This document shows, one piece after another, positions 1 through 8,764 of a stretch of 64,000 nt of DNA. Within the stretch, counting starts at the first letter, position 1. Each line of letters opens with the position of its first letter. The stretch lies in NCBI RefSeq assembly GCF_902497995.1, contig NZ_CABVII010000011.1, positions 62,001 to 126,000 on the forward strand, written 5' to 3'. The translations under genes and the position numbers were made by a program. The notes under the pieces were generated by a model. That model made no database searches and was not told the origin of the DNA. It saw only the letters and a list, made by a program, of their open reading frames with translations. Source of the DNA: Pseudomonas fluorescens (GTDB lineage Bacteria; Pseudomonadota; Gammaproteobacteria; Pseudomonadales; Pseudomonadaceae).

Positions 1-88
1 CAGTCTTTTTCCTCGACTTGGAAGAGATGCGCCTTAGCTTGGCAGCTCGCTACTCTCGGCTGGGGAAATTTGTTTCCCACGGCAAGCT

Positions 89-298
89 CTAAAAGCAGGG
101 GGCGAATAGGTGAGTTCGCCGGGCGGTTACCGTAGGATTCCCCAATACGCGACTGCAGCTACTTACAGTTGCTCGCTTTAAGATATCCGCCTCCTGCGCC
201 TCGGATTCAGAATCAAAAGTTATTTGGTTTTTCGCCGTCACCTGATCGTAGCTCGGGCATCCCTTTGAGCGGTGATACACCTGGCTTCCTGTTGCCAA
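89..298 (-). pseudogene. Fragment resembling a 'sunset' domain of nucleases
   Basis: An open stretch beginning at TTG directly after an in-frame stop encodes a small protein whose first 45 residues resemble the short Cys/His module often found at the C terminus of secreted nucleases (pattern VYH-x-CPSYD-x-AKN-x-F-x-SE-x-EAQ-x-C). The last 20 residues look unrelated. There is no nuclease domain in front of it. I read it as a decayed gene end left at the border of the island; it could also be chance similarity. Confidence 0.35.
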
Positions 299-359
299 TA
301 ATCAAAGCTAGGCGACGTGTCGGGCGGCGCAGCTAATGCTGATTTGGCTACCGCTCCTT

Positions 360-373
360 CGGGCTTCAGCCCG
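360..373. repeat. Hairpin upstream of the AbrB-like gene
   Basis: A perfect inverted repeat CGGGCT/AGCCCG with a 2-base loop. A near-identical hairpin with related flanks occurs at 787-801, so the two bracket the antitoxin gene in direct orientation. Confidence 0.5.
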
Positions 374-455
374 GCTCGACCTCACTTCTTCACGTTACGT
401 GGCCTGCCGCGCCGCTCGGCTATCATGTAAGTGCCCAATCGCGTAGGTATCCCTC

Positions 456-686
456 ATGGCAACTGCCACTCTGAGCGCTAAAGGCCAAATCACCATCCCT
501 GTCCAGGTACGGGTTGCTCTTGGCCTACAACCAGGAGATAAAATCGAATTCATCGACCTGAGGAATGGTCAGTTCGCCATCGTGCCGGCACCGTATTCCG
601 TTGAGCGACTGAAGGGCTTGATTCGCAAGCCGAAGGTCGTCGTAAGCATCGATGACATGAACGCGGTTTTTGCGCTGAAAGAGTAA
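456..686 (+). CDS. AbrB/MazE/SpoVT-type antitoxin, apparently orphan
   Basis: The 76-residue protein has the swapped-hairpin AbrB fold signature at its N terminus (sKGQITIP, then LGLQPGDKIEF), the DNA-binding part of MazE and VapB-type antitoxins. Family members bind their own promoter and neutralise an RNase toxin encoded just downstream. Here no PIN or MazF gene follows: the next 350 bases hold no convincing ORF. It may be the survivor of a lost toxin-antitoxin pair or a solitary regulator. Two similar hairpins flank it. The family call is firm; its present role is unknown. Confidence 0.75.
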   Translation: MATATLSAKGQITIPVQVRVALGLQPGDKIEFIDLRNGQFAIVPAPYSVERLKGLIRKPKVVVSIDDMNAVFALKE

Positions 687-1039
687 ATGCTCGTCGATTG
701 CGGTTCACAAGGAGAAAGGCTTGCTAGGTTTGTCTCACGCTTCCTTCCAAGGCAGCTTCTGAGACCGGTTGTTGCTGTCGCGTATTCGGGCTTTAAGCCC
801 GGATCGTCGAGTGACTGCTTTATTTCACCTCGGCGTTACTAGGCTGTCCGCCAGTCCAGGCTTCAGTGAGCTCGTCTATTCGATCCGTAATCTGAGGCGT
901 TTTTGATAGGACGAGGCAGCGCGTGTTGCCGACAAATTCCTCTATCAAATATAGCGAGTCGCCAACATCAAGCTCCAGCTCTTGCAATGCCGGGGAATTC
1001 GAATCGCACCGTCACCATCCCATTCCTCGATCATGATTT
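687..1039. other. Non-coding stretch with hairpin at 787-801
   Basis: I see no supportable gene between the antitoxin and the large minus-strand gene. The stretch contains the second copy of the CGGGCT...AGCCCG hairpin (787-801), followed by sequence related to that after the first copy. No toxin gene could be recognised in any frame. Confidence 0.4.
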
Positions 1040-4000
1040 TTATAGGTGGCTTTGCGCCGCTATTCGTGCTGTGGTGTAAGCGTTGGCGAACTCGGACTGG
1101 TCAATTGTGCCCATCGTTAGACTCTCATTGAGCTCGGTAAAGATTCGCAATCCTTCGCCGGCTGCTACGGATTCCAACTGAGCACATTTCGAACCTAGCA
1201 ACCGGATGGCAACCTTCTCAAGACGCTCGTCCATTTGGTCACCATGGTGAGACTCGACTAACAGCCTGTAAACCGCCCAGAGTCGTTTGGCGCAAGCCTT
1301 CGGCAAATGACCCATGAGTGCGGCGGTGATGATCAAAAGGACTATGGTCTCAAGGGCCTTATCAGGGGCATCATTTTTCATAGCTGCTTTGACATGCCAG
1401 TGTCGCATCAGCGCAGCTAACGCAATCTCAGGAAGCAGAGCCTGCGCCACCAGTACAAATAGTACCGATGCTGCATGCCCCAGCGCTTTCTCAAAGGGCG
1501 CGCGGAAATCCCAGAGCGCCGAGATCACTGAAATGAACCCAGGTTCTGCGTCAAGGATTTCTACGCCTAGACGTACGGTTCGTGCAGTAAAGACAGTCGG
1601 AGGGAGTAACTGCACAATTTCGGATAGCTGTACGATTACCCCGACCCGCCATTCGCACAGCTGGGCAACTTTGCCTGCTTTTTCATGTGGTGAAAGCTGC
1701 CCAACCTCTGTCAGGGCGGCCAGGACGTCAAGCGTGCAGAAGCCATCGACCTCGGAACCTGCGGCACAAAAAGCGCGCAGCGCTTCGTCATCAGAATAGA
1801 GCCTGTACCGTTCTGGCTCTTTGGCGCATATCTCCACCATTTCGCTGTTGCTTCGCCCAATGACTGTTGATGACGAAGCTTCGTTTGCTTCCTCTGGAGA
1901 GGAGGGTTGGAGGATCGAAGCGAGATGGGGTTTCAAGGCGTTCTGTAGGCCCAAGCACTTGCTTCGCATTGGGCTTCCGAATAAAGGATTTGTGAACTCG
2001 GCAAGCTCCTCCATCGTGGCTCTGGCCACTGCAATTTGACCGAAGAAAGTGATGACGGCGTCGATGAGCCCCAAATCATTGAGGACTAGCAGCGCTGTCC
2101 AATCCAGCAAAGGCACTCGCTTGCGCAGGGCATCGGCACCGGTTGGTTGCCAACCAATAACGTTGACCATCGCCAGGTGATACTGGCGATCATCCCGGCT
2201 GGACACCTTGGCAACTTCCCACAGATGCACGATATCGGAAATGCAGGACAGCACCAGTCGCGGGCGCCATGAGAAAGGGATGGTGTTTAATCCCTGCTGT
2301 AGGGAGCGCTCCAGCCGTTTCTGGAACGCTTCTCTGTCGGGCGTCAGTCCAGTCAGTGCTTTCAGGCTTTCAACCAACTCCGTACCAGAGGCGCCCTCTC
2401 GAACCTCGCCCCTCCAGAGCATCCGGGAATTCGGGAAATTTCTGAAGAATGCATCAGCGCGTGTTCGGAATTGCTCTCTATCTCTGGCAAGGTCGATGTC
2501 ACTGCGCCCACCCAGGGTGCCGCTCAGATGCATCATCAAGTAGGTGCCTTCCTGGCTCTCTACGCTCTGATCCACTAGCTCGCCTGCTCGCAGGGCCAGC
2601 TCCAATAGCCTGTCGCTCGTTGGGTCGGAAAACTGTATGAGGAAGAACAGTAACTTCACAAATTCCAACTGTTCCCCTTTGGACTTCGCAGTTTCGAGAG
2701 CCCTTTCCGCCGCCTCTACGGCGTCATCGACGTAGCCGCAACGAGTAGCGATCGTGACATAGGTGTTCAGAGCCAGTGGGTCGTCGGATCCCGTAGCTAC
2801 AATTTTCAACAACCGATCCCGGGCTTTTTCCGTTTCGCCTAGATGATCAAGTGCCAATGCCTCAAAGGCCCCCATTCGATCACCTGGCTCAACGCGCACT
2901 CGATTGCTTTGACACAGTTCTACGAGGCCCTGCCAATCTTTCAAGGTTACCAACGCCATCCCCAGGCGCGCAGCCATCGCAGGCGAAAGTACGTAGTGCT
3001 CAGTTATCCTTTCGGCGAGTCGAACACACTCCATCGCACTTTCCGAATCGGTAGGATCAAGCTCGTGGATGAGGGTGAGTGCAATGCTCACGGGCCGATC
3101 CAGTTCCTCATACCTGGCCTGTAGCGAACTCAAAGCCTCATCTTTATCCAACCTGCTGATCTCCAACTGGAGATAAAAATGTGCGAGGGCGGCTTGGGGG
3201 GCTAGATCAGGATCGGATTCGAGCAGACCCATCCACTGTTTCACGAGGCCAGGCTGAACTGATTTGTGAGCAGAAATAGAGGCTGCTGTGACAGCCGACC
3301 CAAACAGGGGATGGCTGCGATCCACGCTACCGATGTATACGCTGAAGCTTTGGTAGCATGCCCGGAACTTCCGGGTTTCATATAGCAGGAGCGTGTTCCA
3401 GAGATGCTTGTCCGGTGAATCGGGCAACTGATCATTTGCCGACAACGCGAGGGTGAAGTCCGATAACTGACCTGCAATGCCCCGTAAGACCTCATGGATA
3501 TGGGGCAAGTCCGGGCGTTTCTGCGCAGCATCCTTCAGGTCTGCAAGTATCGACTCTGCCTTGCCGAGTGCCGACGCTGTAGCCCCCCAAATGTCGACGA
3601 GCTGCTCTATGTTGGAATCCCAGCCTGATGCCTTTATGGACAAGACAGCGTCGTTAATCGCAGCCCAAGCCTCCTCAAGCTTTTGACGGTCTACACCCGG
3701 AAGACCTGCTGGTGGGATAGATTCACGTCGCTGAGTACTGGCCGTGGCCAACGCGAGGGCAAATTTGGCTCGGGCCCTAAGCAAAAGCAACAGTTCACGT
3801 ATGTCATCGGATGCCTCGCAGGATGCAAGGCCCGCCTCGCAGTCCGCCAGGGCATTTGCAGGCTCCTCAGACAACCAATGTGCAAACGCTCTGGCGAAAG
3901 ACCGTTGAGGTTCTGGAAGCAAATCAGCCAGCTCAGCGGCCATTTGGTAATGCCCTTGCACCGCATGTAGCCGGGAACGAACGGTGATGACTATTGGGTC

Positions 4001-4996
4001 TTCACCCTCCAGTAGATCATGCAGCTCAGCAAGCGAGTCGCTATCGTTTTCGAATCTGATGCGGATCTCTGCTTCCACCCTGGCGGCTCGGTACTTGGGC
4101 AAAGGCGTTGTCTCATACGCGTTCTGGTATGAAGTGACTGCCGCTTGGTTATCCCCCGTTTGAACCTGCCAGTTGCCACGTAGACGCCAATATTCCGCGC
4201 GCTCAAGGGTGGTCGATTCTTCTAGCTTTGGCTCTGCCTCGTCGAGCTGTATCTTTGCTCGATCCAGCGCAGTTACCCGTAGATCTGCTTTGGCCTGAGT
4301 CAGATTCCAGGCAAGCGTGTCCCGAGCTGGGTTGACCCAGTAGTCTTCCGTTGAGCCTGCCAAAGCGTTCATCAGTGCAGACCCTCTCGCAGCCACGCCT
4401 TTTACCACCCCCTGAACCAAGGTTAAGCGGTCATCTGCTTGCATCCCGGGGTGGGTTTGCTCCGCGCGTTGGCTAAGGACATGCCCCACGCGAGACAGTT
4501 CGTTCTGGTGGCGAATGCCCTCAGAGAGATCTGTAGTCCGTTTCAGAATGTTCTTTGTTGGCGCGCGAAGGGTGACGTATTTCTGTTCGGCAGACAGATC
4601 ATCGACGGTGATGCGGATCAGCTCATCCCTGAGCCAGACGTAGTAAAGGGGGCAGTCAACAGGGTCTTCGTTTACCGAAAGGTCGCAGATCACCAAGAGC
4701 ACCGGTTCTACGGCTCGGGCGTAATAGCGGACAGTGGTGGCTTTCAGAGCGACCGAAATGTATTCGCCATCCGCCGTCAGGCTCGGAGAGCGGGTGCCTT
4801 TAAGTTGGATACGGAAAATATCCGTCGCGCGTTGATTCGGCGTGGTCTGCACTTGGAAGTCATAGCCATAGTCGTCAGTCCCTTCCAGGCTTTGCAATCG
4901 CCAATCCTTGGGATGACGAGCCATCAGGCAACGTGTTGCATCGGCATTGATGTCGTGCTGATCACCCGTCCCAGGTAAAGGCCCGTCAACTGGCAT
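1040..4996 (-). CDS. Giant DUF4365-nuclease/helical-repeat protein, candidate defence protein
   Basis: A 1318-residue protein. The first ~150 residues match the DUF4365 pattern, a PD-(D/E)XK nuclease-like fold: an acidic motif DYGYDFQVQ (about 42-50) followed by IQLKGT (63-68), giving the D...QxK core. The rest is a long run of helical repeats with TPR character, seen as repeated A/L-rich amphipathic helices, with no obvious NTPase motif. DUF4365 proteins are frequent in phage-defence islands. The start is the ATG at 4996, preceded by a GAGGAAG ribosome-binding site. It diverges from the SMC-like ATPase gene across a 275-bp shared promoter region. A nuclease effector with a repeat sensor is an inference. 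Confidence 0.6.
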   Translation of the reverse strand: MPVDGPLPGTGDQHDINADATRCLMARHPKDWRLQSLEGTDDYGYDFQVQTTPNQRATDIFRIQLKGTRSPSLTADGEYISVALKATTVRYYARAVEPVLLVICDLSVNEDPVDCPLYYVWLRDELIRITVDDLSAEQKYVTLRAPTKNILKRTTDLSEGIRHQNELSRVGHVLSQRAEQTHPGMQADDRLTLVQGVVKGVAARGSALMNALAGSTEDYWVNPARDTLAWNLTQAKADLRVTALDRAKIQLDEAEPKLEESTTLERAEYWRLRGNWQVQTGDNQAAVTSYQNAYETTPLPKYRAARVEAEIRIRFENDSDSLAELHDLLEGEDPIVITVRSRLHAVQGHYQMAAELADLLPEPQRSFARAFAHWLSEEPANALADCEAGLASCEASDDIRELLLLLRARAKFALALATASTQRRESIPPAGLPGVDRQKLEEAWAAINDAVLSIKASGWDSNIEQLVDIWGATASALGKAESILADLKDAAQKRPDLPHIHEVLRGIAGQLSDFTLALSANDQLPDSPDKHLWNTLLLYETRKFRACYQSFSVYIGSVDRSHPLFGSAVTAASISAHKSVQPGLVKQWMGLLESDPDLAPQAALAHFYLQLEISRLDKDEALSSLQARYEELDRPVSIALTLIHELDPTDSESAMECVRLAERITEHYVLSPAMAARLGMALVTLKDWQGLVELCQSNRVRVEPGDRMGAFEALALDHLGETEKARDRLLKIVATGSDDPLALNTYVTIATRCGYVDDAVEAAERALETAKSKGEQLEFVKLLFFLIQFSDPTSDRLLELALRAGELVDQSVESQEGTYLMMHLSGTLGGRSDIDLARDREQFRTRADAFFRNFPNSRMLWRGEVREGASGTELVESLKALTGLTPDREAFQKRLERSLQQGLNTIPFSWRPRLVLSCISDIVHLWEVAKVSSRDDRQYHLAMVNVIGWQPTGADALRKRVPLLDWTALLVLNDLGLIDAVITFFGQIAVARATMEELAEFTNPLFGSPMRSKCLGLQNALKPHLASILQPSSPEEANEASSSTVIGRSNSEMVEICAKEPERYRLYSDDEALRAFCAAGSEVDGFCTLDVLAALTEVGQLSPHEKAGKVAQLCEWRVGVIVQLSEIVQLLPPTVFTARTVRLGVEILDAEPGFISVISALWDFRAPFEKALGHAASVLFVLVAQALLPEIALAALMRHWHVKAAMKNDAPDKALETIVLLIITAALMGHLPKACAKRLWAVYRLLVESHHGDQMDERLEKVAIRLLGSKCAQLESVAAGEGLRIFTELNESLTMGTIDQSEFANAYTTARIAAQSHL

Positions 4997-5271
4997 GGTG
5001 CTTCCTCGGCATAATCAAAAAGGGCGCTGATGGCGTAAAGATGCGTTTCGCGGTGCAATTTTTTTCAGGAGTATACAGCCCTCTAAAAAGTGCTTGGGAT
5101 CAGACTACGGGATCAATATCTCTGTATCTGGGGCTGAGAGGCAGGTTGGGCGCTTACCTGTCTTGCACGAGACTGTCCAAGGTTATCCGAGCTCCGGCCT
5201 TTCCAGAGCGCTTGGTAATGGCTTCTTGATGCCAGTCCGGTTACGCTGATGTGCACCAGGGAGGATGCGCG
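4997..5271. promoter_or_regulatory. Divergent intergenic region between the two large genes
   Basis: The only spacer between the minus-strand DUF4365 gene and the plus-strand ATPase gene, so it must hold both promoters unless transcription enters from elsewhere. No clear operator was recognised. A GGGAGG ribosome-binding site at 5259-5264 supports the ATG at 5272 rather than the upstream GTG at 5251. Confidence 0.45.
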
Positions 5272-8139
5272 ATGAGTCAGTACCTTTTAAGTTTTGCAAG
5301 GCAGAACCTTGAGGGGCGCACTGATGCTTACTTGGTGCTTCTCTGGTGTATGTACCAGGCTAACCAAAGCAAGGGCCGCTACTCCGACCACATCAAATCA
5401 CACATCACCACGGCGTCGGATCAGCTGCTGGGTCGCAACTACCAACGTGTCGCTGCTCGTTTCAAGAAAGTGCTCGATAAAAGGCCTGAACTGGATCGAA
5501 TACCACCCTCGGGCTTGGGGGCGTTGGATTACCTTCGCGTCAAGAATTTCCGTGGCTTTGGGGAGTTTGGCGCCGACGATAAAGGCACGTTCATTCGATT
5601 CAGTAAGCTGAAAAACATTTTCTACGCGCCCAATGGTGGCGGTAAATCATCGCTCTGCGAAGCCATCGAAATTTGCACCACTGGGGACATCAAGGAAGCC
5701 GCCAGGCGCAAGACCAAGGTCAAGCAGTACATTGCACGTGGAGAAACCAAGCCTCAGCTCGCTCTCTTGGGAACGAATAAGCTCAAAATTACGCCTAGTA
5801 TCAGTTGGTCGAGTTGTTTCATTGATCGCAATCGCCTTCAGGAGTTTTCGCTCCTGGGCTCCAAGGACACAGGCAGTGGCGAAAGTGATGTTCTGGCCAC
5901 CTTGTTCGGCTTAGAAGAGCTTCAAGAAGTCATTTCTCGTTTCGTCCGCCCTGAAAGCTTTACGCTCAAAGCATTTATGCGTGCCGACCAAGCCGAGGCA
6001 CTGACGAACCTCGAACGCGCTCGAACAGAACTAGTTCAACAGCGGAGCAAGCACAGGGCAGATCTTCAAGCCGCGATTTCGGAGATATGTCAGCTCTTGG
6101 GGCTGCGGCCCGATCAGGATTTCGAAATTCGTCCGAAGGTACAGCGGCTGCGCAAAACGATAGACATGCACATCCGTGGGGCCGAGCGACTGCGAGCAGC
6201 CAAAGCACCAGTGGTCATTCCTGTGAAAGGTGTTGCACGTACTTCTGCCATCGCCAAGCGGTTGCTCAACCGCAGAACTCAGATCGAGACAATTTTTCTG
6301 CAAAGGGCCAGTGACGTTAACTATCGCGCTGTTTTTGAAGCCTTGGAAGCCATTGAACAACAGTCTGAGCAGACCTGTCCTGCCTGTTTGACGCCACTTG
6401 ATCAGGTCACGGTGAACCCGTTTGAAAGGGCTCGCGACCAGATCAAAGCGCTCGGAGCATTGGAGGCCCTGAAGCAATCCAAGCTGAGAAATGATGCTCA
6501 AGTTGTCCTGTGGGCTTCAAGGATCGCTACTGGGATCAGTTCCGTGAAAGGTAATGTTTACGCTGATGTACCTTGCCCACTGGCGATGGACGCGTTGGAA
6601 GCGGTGCTCGCAGAATTCCATACGGCCACTGATCGCTCGACAGTGGCGGCGTCTGTCCTCAATGCTTTCATCGCGCTCTGTGCTGACAGTACAGCCCAAA
6701 TCGAGGCCTATCTGCGCGCCTGCGAGCGTAAGCGGCGAGAGGTTGACCAGGCAGAAGTTCAAGCGGCCCGTCTCGATGAGCTCATCGAACTCCTCAAGAA
6801 GGTAGATGAATCGTTGAAGCGACAGTTCGACATCAAAACCCGTGCAGAAACCGAGTTCAAAACCGCCAATAACAGAATGCTTGCCTTTATGGGGCAGAGA
6901 ACGTTTTTGCTCAACGATTCTGTGGATAACAGTCACTACAACCAGTTGCTCAAGGATCTTGAGGTTGAATACCGAACGCTGTATGGCGACCTGCTGGGTT
7001 ACAAGCTAGAGCTCGAAAAAGCGCGCATTACAGGGATCGAAGCCAAGGCTGCCGAGTACTACCGAGCGATCAATAACCATGACGATGACCATGAGCAGAT
7101 AGAGACACTGGCCTTTGAAAAGCTCACGGAGAGTTACCGGATCAAGATCACCAACGTGGACGGGTCTCTGCTGGATGCGTTTGCTGTGCTCAGCGAGGGG
7201 CATCTGAGGGCATTGGGCTTATCGATTCTTCTGGCGATGGCTGAGAAAAACAATTTTCCCCTCATCGTCTTTGATGACGTCGTCAATGCGATCGACACGG
7301 ATCACCGATCCAACATCATTGATCTGTTTTTCAATGACACTTACCTGCGTCGGATCCAGATGGTGGTGACCACCCATGATCGCCTCTTCTGGGAGCGCTT
7401 CTGCATCATCGCTGACCGTCATCCTCAATGCGACCAGCACGCAAACCATGTGCTCAGCTACACGAACAAAGGCATCGTGGTCATTGATCACGCAGGTGGT
7501 TTTCAGAAAAAGGTGCACGTGGCGCTGTCGGTTTTCGACGTTCGGCAAGCATTGCTGTATTGCCGGATCTGGTTCGAGTCCATGGTGCTGGAGTTCTGCA
7601 TTGAGAACGGCGTCCAGGTCACCGCGAACTTCAACAAATCGCAGCTCAAGAAGAGTATGTACCTGCAGGTGAGCCAGGAGCACACCTTCAAGCTGGTGGA
7701 GCCCTTCATTGACTACGACCTATCGCACTTCAATTTCATCAAGAATGATCTGGTGAACTGGGGTGGCCAAAACCAAGAACACCATGCCTTTGATGAAGGA
7801 AGCCTGAACTTTGTGCACTCCAAGACCAGTGGCGAGGTCTTGAAAATCTATGACGCGATCCGTTTCCTGGAATGCCAGCTTTTCATGGACAAAAAGAAGG
7901 AGTCCGGAGAAAGGTACCTTGCAGAGGTAAATGAAAAACTCGAGAAGAGCCGCAGGAAATTGGCAGGACTTGCCAGAGCACCTGAAGAGGTACAAAAAGA
8001 GCACCAGGCAGGGTTGAAAGCGCTGGAAAAGCGCTCCATTGAGCTCACCCAGGAGCTTCAGTTCATCGAGCGTTGCGTAGTGAGCGTTGCTGACCGCGAG
8101 CGAGCCGGGGAGCTGCCCGCTGAGTTGCCGCCTGCTTAG
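5272..8139 (+). CDS. SMC/RecN-like ATPase with a central CxxC motif
   Basis: A 955-residue ABC-type ATPase. After ~85 residues of unknown N-terminal domain come an SMC-style entry ([12 protein letters not shown]), Walker [10 protein letters not shown] (about 119), long coiled coil, a CPAC motif near residue 369 like a zinc hook, the signature [12 protein letters not shown] (about 640), Walker B PLIVFDD (about 664) and an H-loop TTHD (about 700). The C-terminal ~230 residues are a further unrecognised domain with coiled coil. There is no TOPRIM domain, so it is not an OLD nuclease. Such proteins sense or process DNA ends. Its place between two nuclease-bearing genes suggests a defence role, but partners are unknown. 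Confidence 0.65.
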   Translation: MSQYLLSFARQNLEGRTDAYLVLLWCMYQANQSKGRYSDHIKSHITTASDQLLGRNYQRVAARFKKVLDKRPELDRIPPSGLGALDYLRVKNFRGFGEFGADDKGTFIRFSKLKNIFYAPNGGGKSSLCEAIEICTTGDIKEAARRKTKVKQYIARGETKPQLALLGTNKLKITPSISWSSCFIDRNRLQEFSLLGSKDTGSGESDVLATLFGLEELQEVISRFVRPESFTLKAFMRADQAEALTNLERARTELVQQRSKHRADLQAAISEICQLLGLRPDQDFEIRPKVQRLRKTIDMHIRGAERLRAAKAPVVIPVKGVARTSAIAKRLLNRRTQIETIFLQRASDVNYRAVFEALEAIEQQSEQTCPACLTPLDQVTVNPFERARDQIKALGALEALKQSKLRNDAQVVLWASRIATGISSVKGNVYADVPCPLAMDALEAVLAEFHTATDRSTVAASVLNAFIALCADSTAQIEAYLRACERKRREVDQAEVQAARLDELIELLKKVDESLKRQFDIKTRAETEFKTANNRMLAFMGQRTFLLNDSVDNSHYNQLLKDLEVEYRTLYGDLLGYKLELEKARITGIEAKAAEYYRAINNHDDDHEQIETLAFEKLTESYRIKITNVDGSLLDAFAVLSEGHLRALGLSILLAMAEKNNFPLIVFDDVVNAIDTDHRSNIIDLFFNDTYLRRIQMVVTTHDRLFWERFCIIADRHPQCDQHANHVLSYTNKGIVVIDHAGGFQKKVHVALSVFDVRQALLYCRIWFESMVLEFCIENGVQVTANFNKSQLKKSMYLQVSQEHTFKLVEPFIDYDLSHFNFIKNDLVNWGGQNQEHHAFDEGSLNFVHSKTSGEVLKIYDAIRFLECQLFMDKKKESGERYLAEVNEKLEKSRRKLAGLARAPEEVQKEHQAGLKALEKRSIELTQELQFIERCVVSVADRERAGELPAELPPA

Positions 8140-8764
8140 CGTGGTATGTGCAGTCCCCCGCTTGGATGAGCCCACTGATCAACCTAATCCCGATGTACCA
8201 GGGATAGGAGGAATACCGTCGTATGCAGTCAGCCTATACCGTCCTAATGCTGCTGATGCTTGTGAGCCTCTCCAAGCTGGCCGGGCGGCTGATTCCCCTT
8301 CCGTTGCCATTGGTGCAGATTGGGGAAGGGCGCTGCTAGCTTGGCCCAATTTGGGTTTGCACGTTGCCACGCAAACTATAGTCGATCCAGCGCGGGTCAG
8401 TTTCGCAAACGTGGCGGACTTTCAAATCCGTACCTCGAAGCCTGGAATCTCTTTTTGTCGATGGCGTAATCCAGCAGCGGCGCTGCGCGCAGGAATTCTG
8501 GTGGCATGGCTGCAAGGATGCCTGGCTCGCCACGAGGCTTTTATGCCCTCGCTTTGCGTCCACCGCCAGTGACCCACCTCGATTGCCGTCGTCATGGGAT
8601 TGAGTCGTGGACTGACTGGCGTAAATGGCGGCCTATGCCGAGCCACGGTCGCTAGCGCTTCTGCTCGATCTTTTGCACCAATCACCACAGAATGTTGCAC
8701 CGTCACCGGTGCTCGGTTCTGCCTGAGCACAGAAGCCTTCTGCCAGAGCGAAGTGGAAACCCCT
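8140..8764. other. Long spacer with an antiporter scar
   Basis: More than 600 bases separate the ATPase gene from the STAND gene. The long ORF upstream of the STAND start (from 8594) has no family-like residues, so I treat it as non-coding leader. The only recognisable content is the 5' scar of a cation/proton antiporter at 8223-8375. Confidence 0.45.
8223..8375 (+). pseudogene. 5' remnant of a CPA1-type Na+/H+ antiporter
   Basis: A good ribosome-binding site (TAGGAGGA) and ATG at 8223 open a reading frame MQSAYTVLMLLMLVSLSKL... ending at a TAG at 8337. The first transmembrane helix and the PLPLPLVQI stretch are those of NhaP/YjcE-type antiporters. In the next frame the homology continues as ALLAWPNLGLHVA to about 8375 and then stops. 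This is therefore a frameshifted and truncated gene start with no 3' part nearby. It marks a deletion or insertion junction just upstream of the STAND gene. Confidence 0.6.

Noticed and set aside
1314-4978. Many plus-strand ORFs opposite the DUF4365 gene
   Set aside because: They are antisense frames of a long well-formed coding sequence, without ribosome-binding sites or recognisable domains.
5251-5271. GTG at 5251 as start of the SMC-like gene
   Set aside because: The ribosome-binding site GGGAGG lies downstream of it and is correctly spaced for the ATG at 5272.
8594-8764. N-terminal 57-codon extension of the STAND protein
   Set aside because: Composition is unlike protein and the nuclease domain homology begins after the ATG at 8765.
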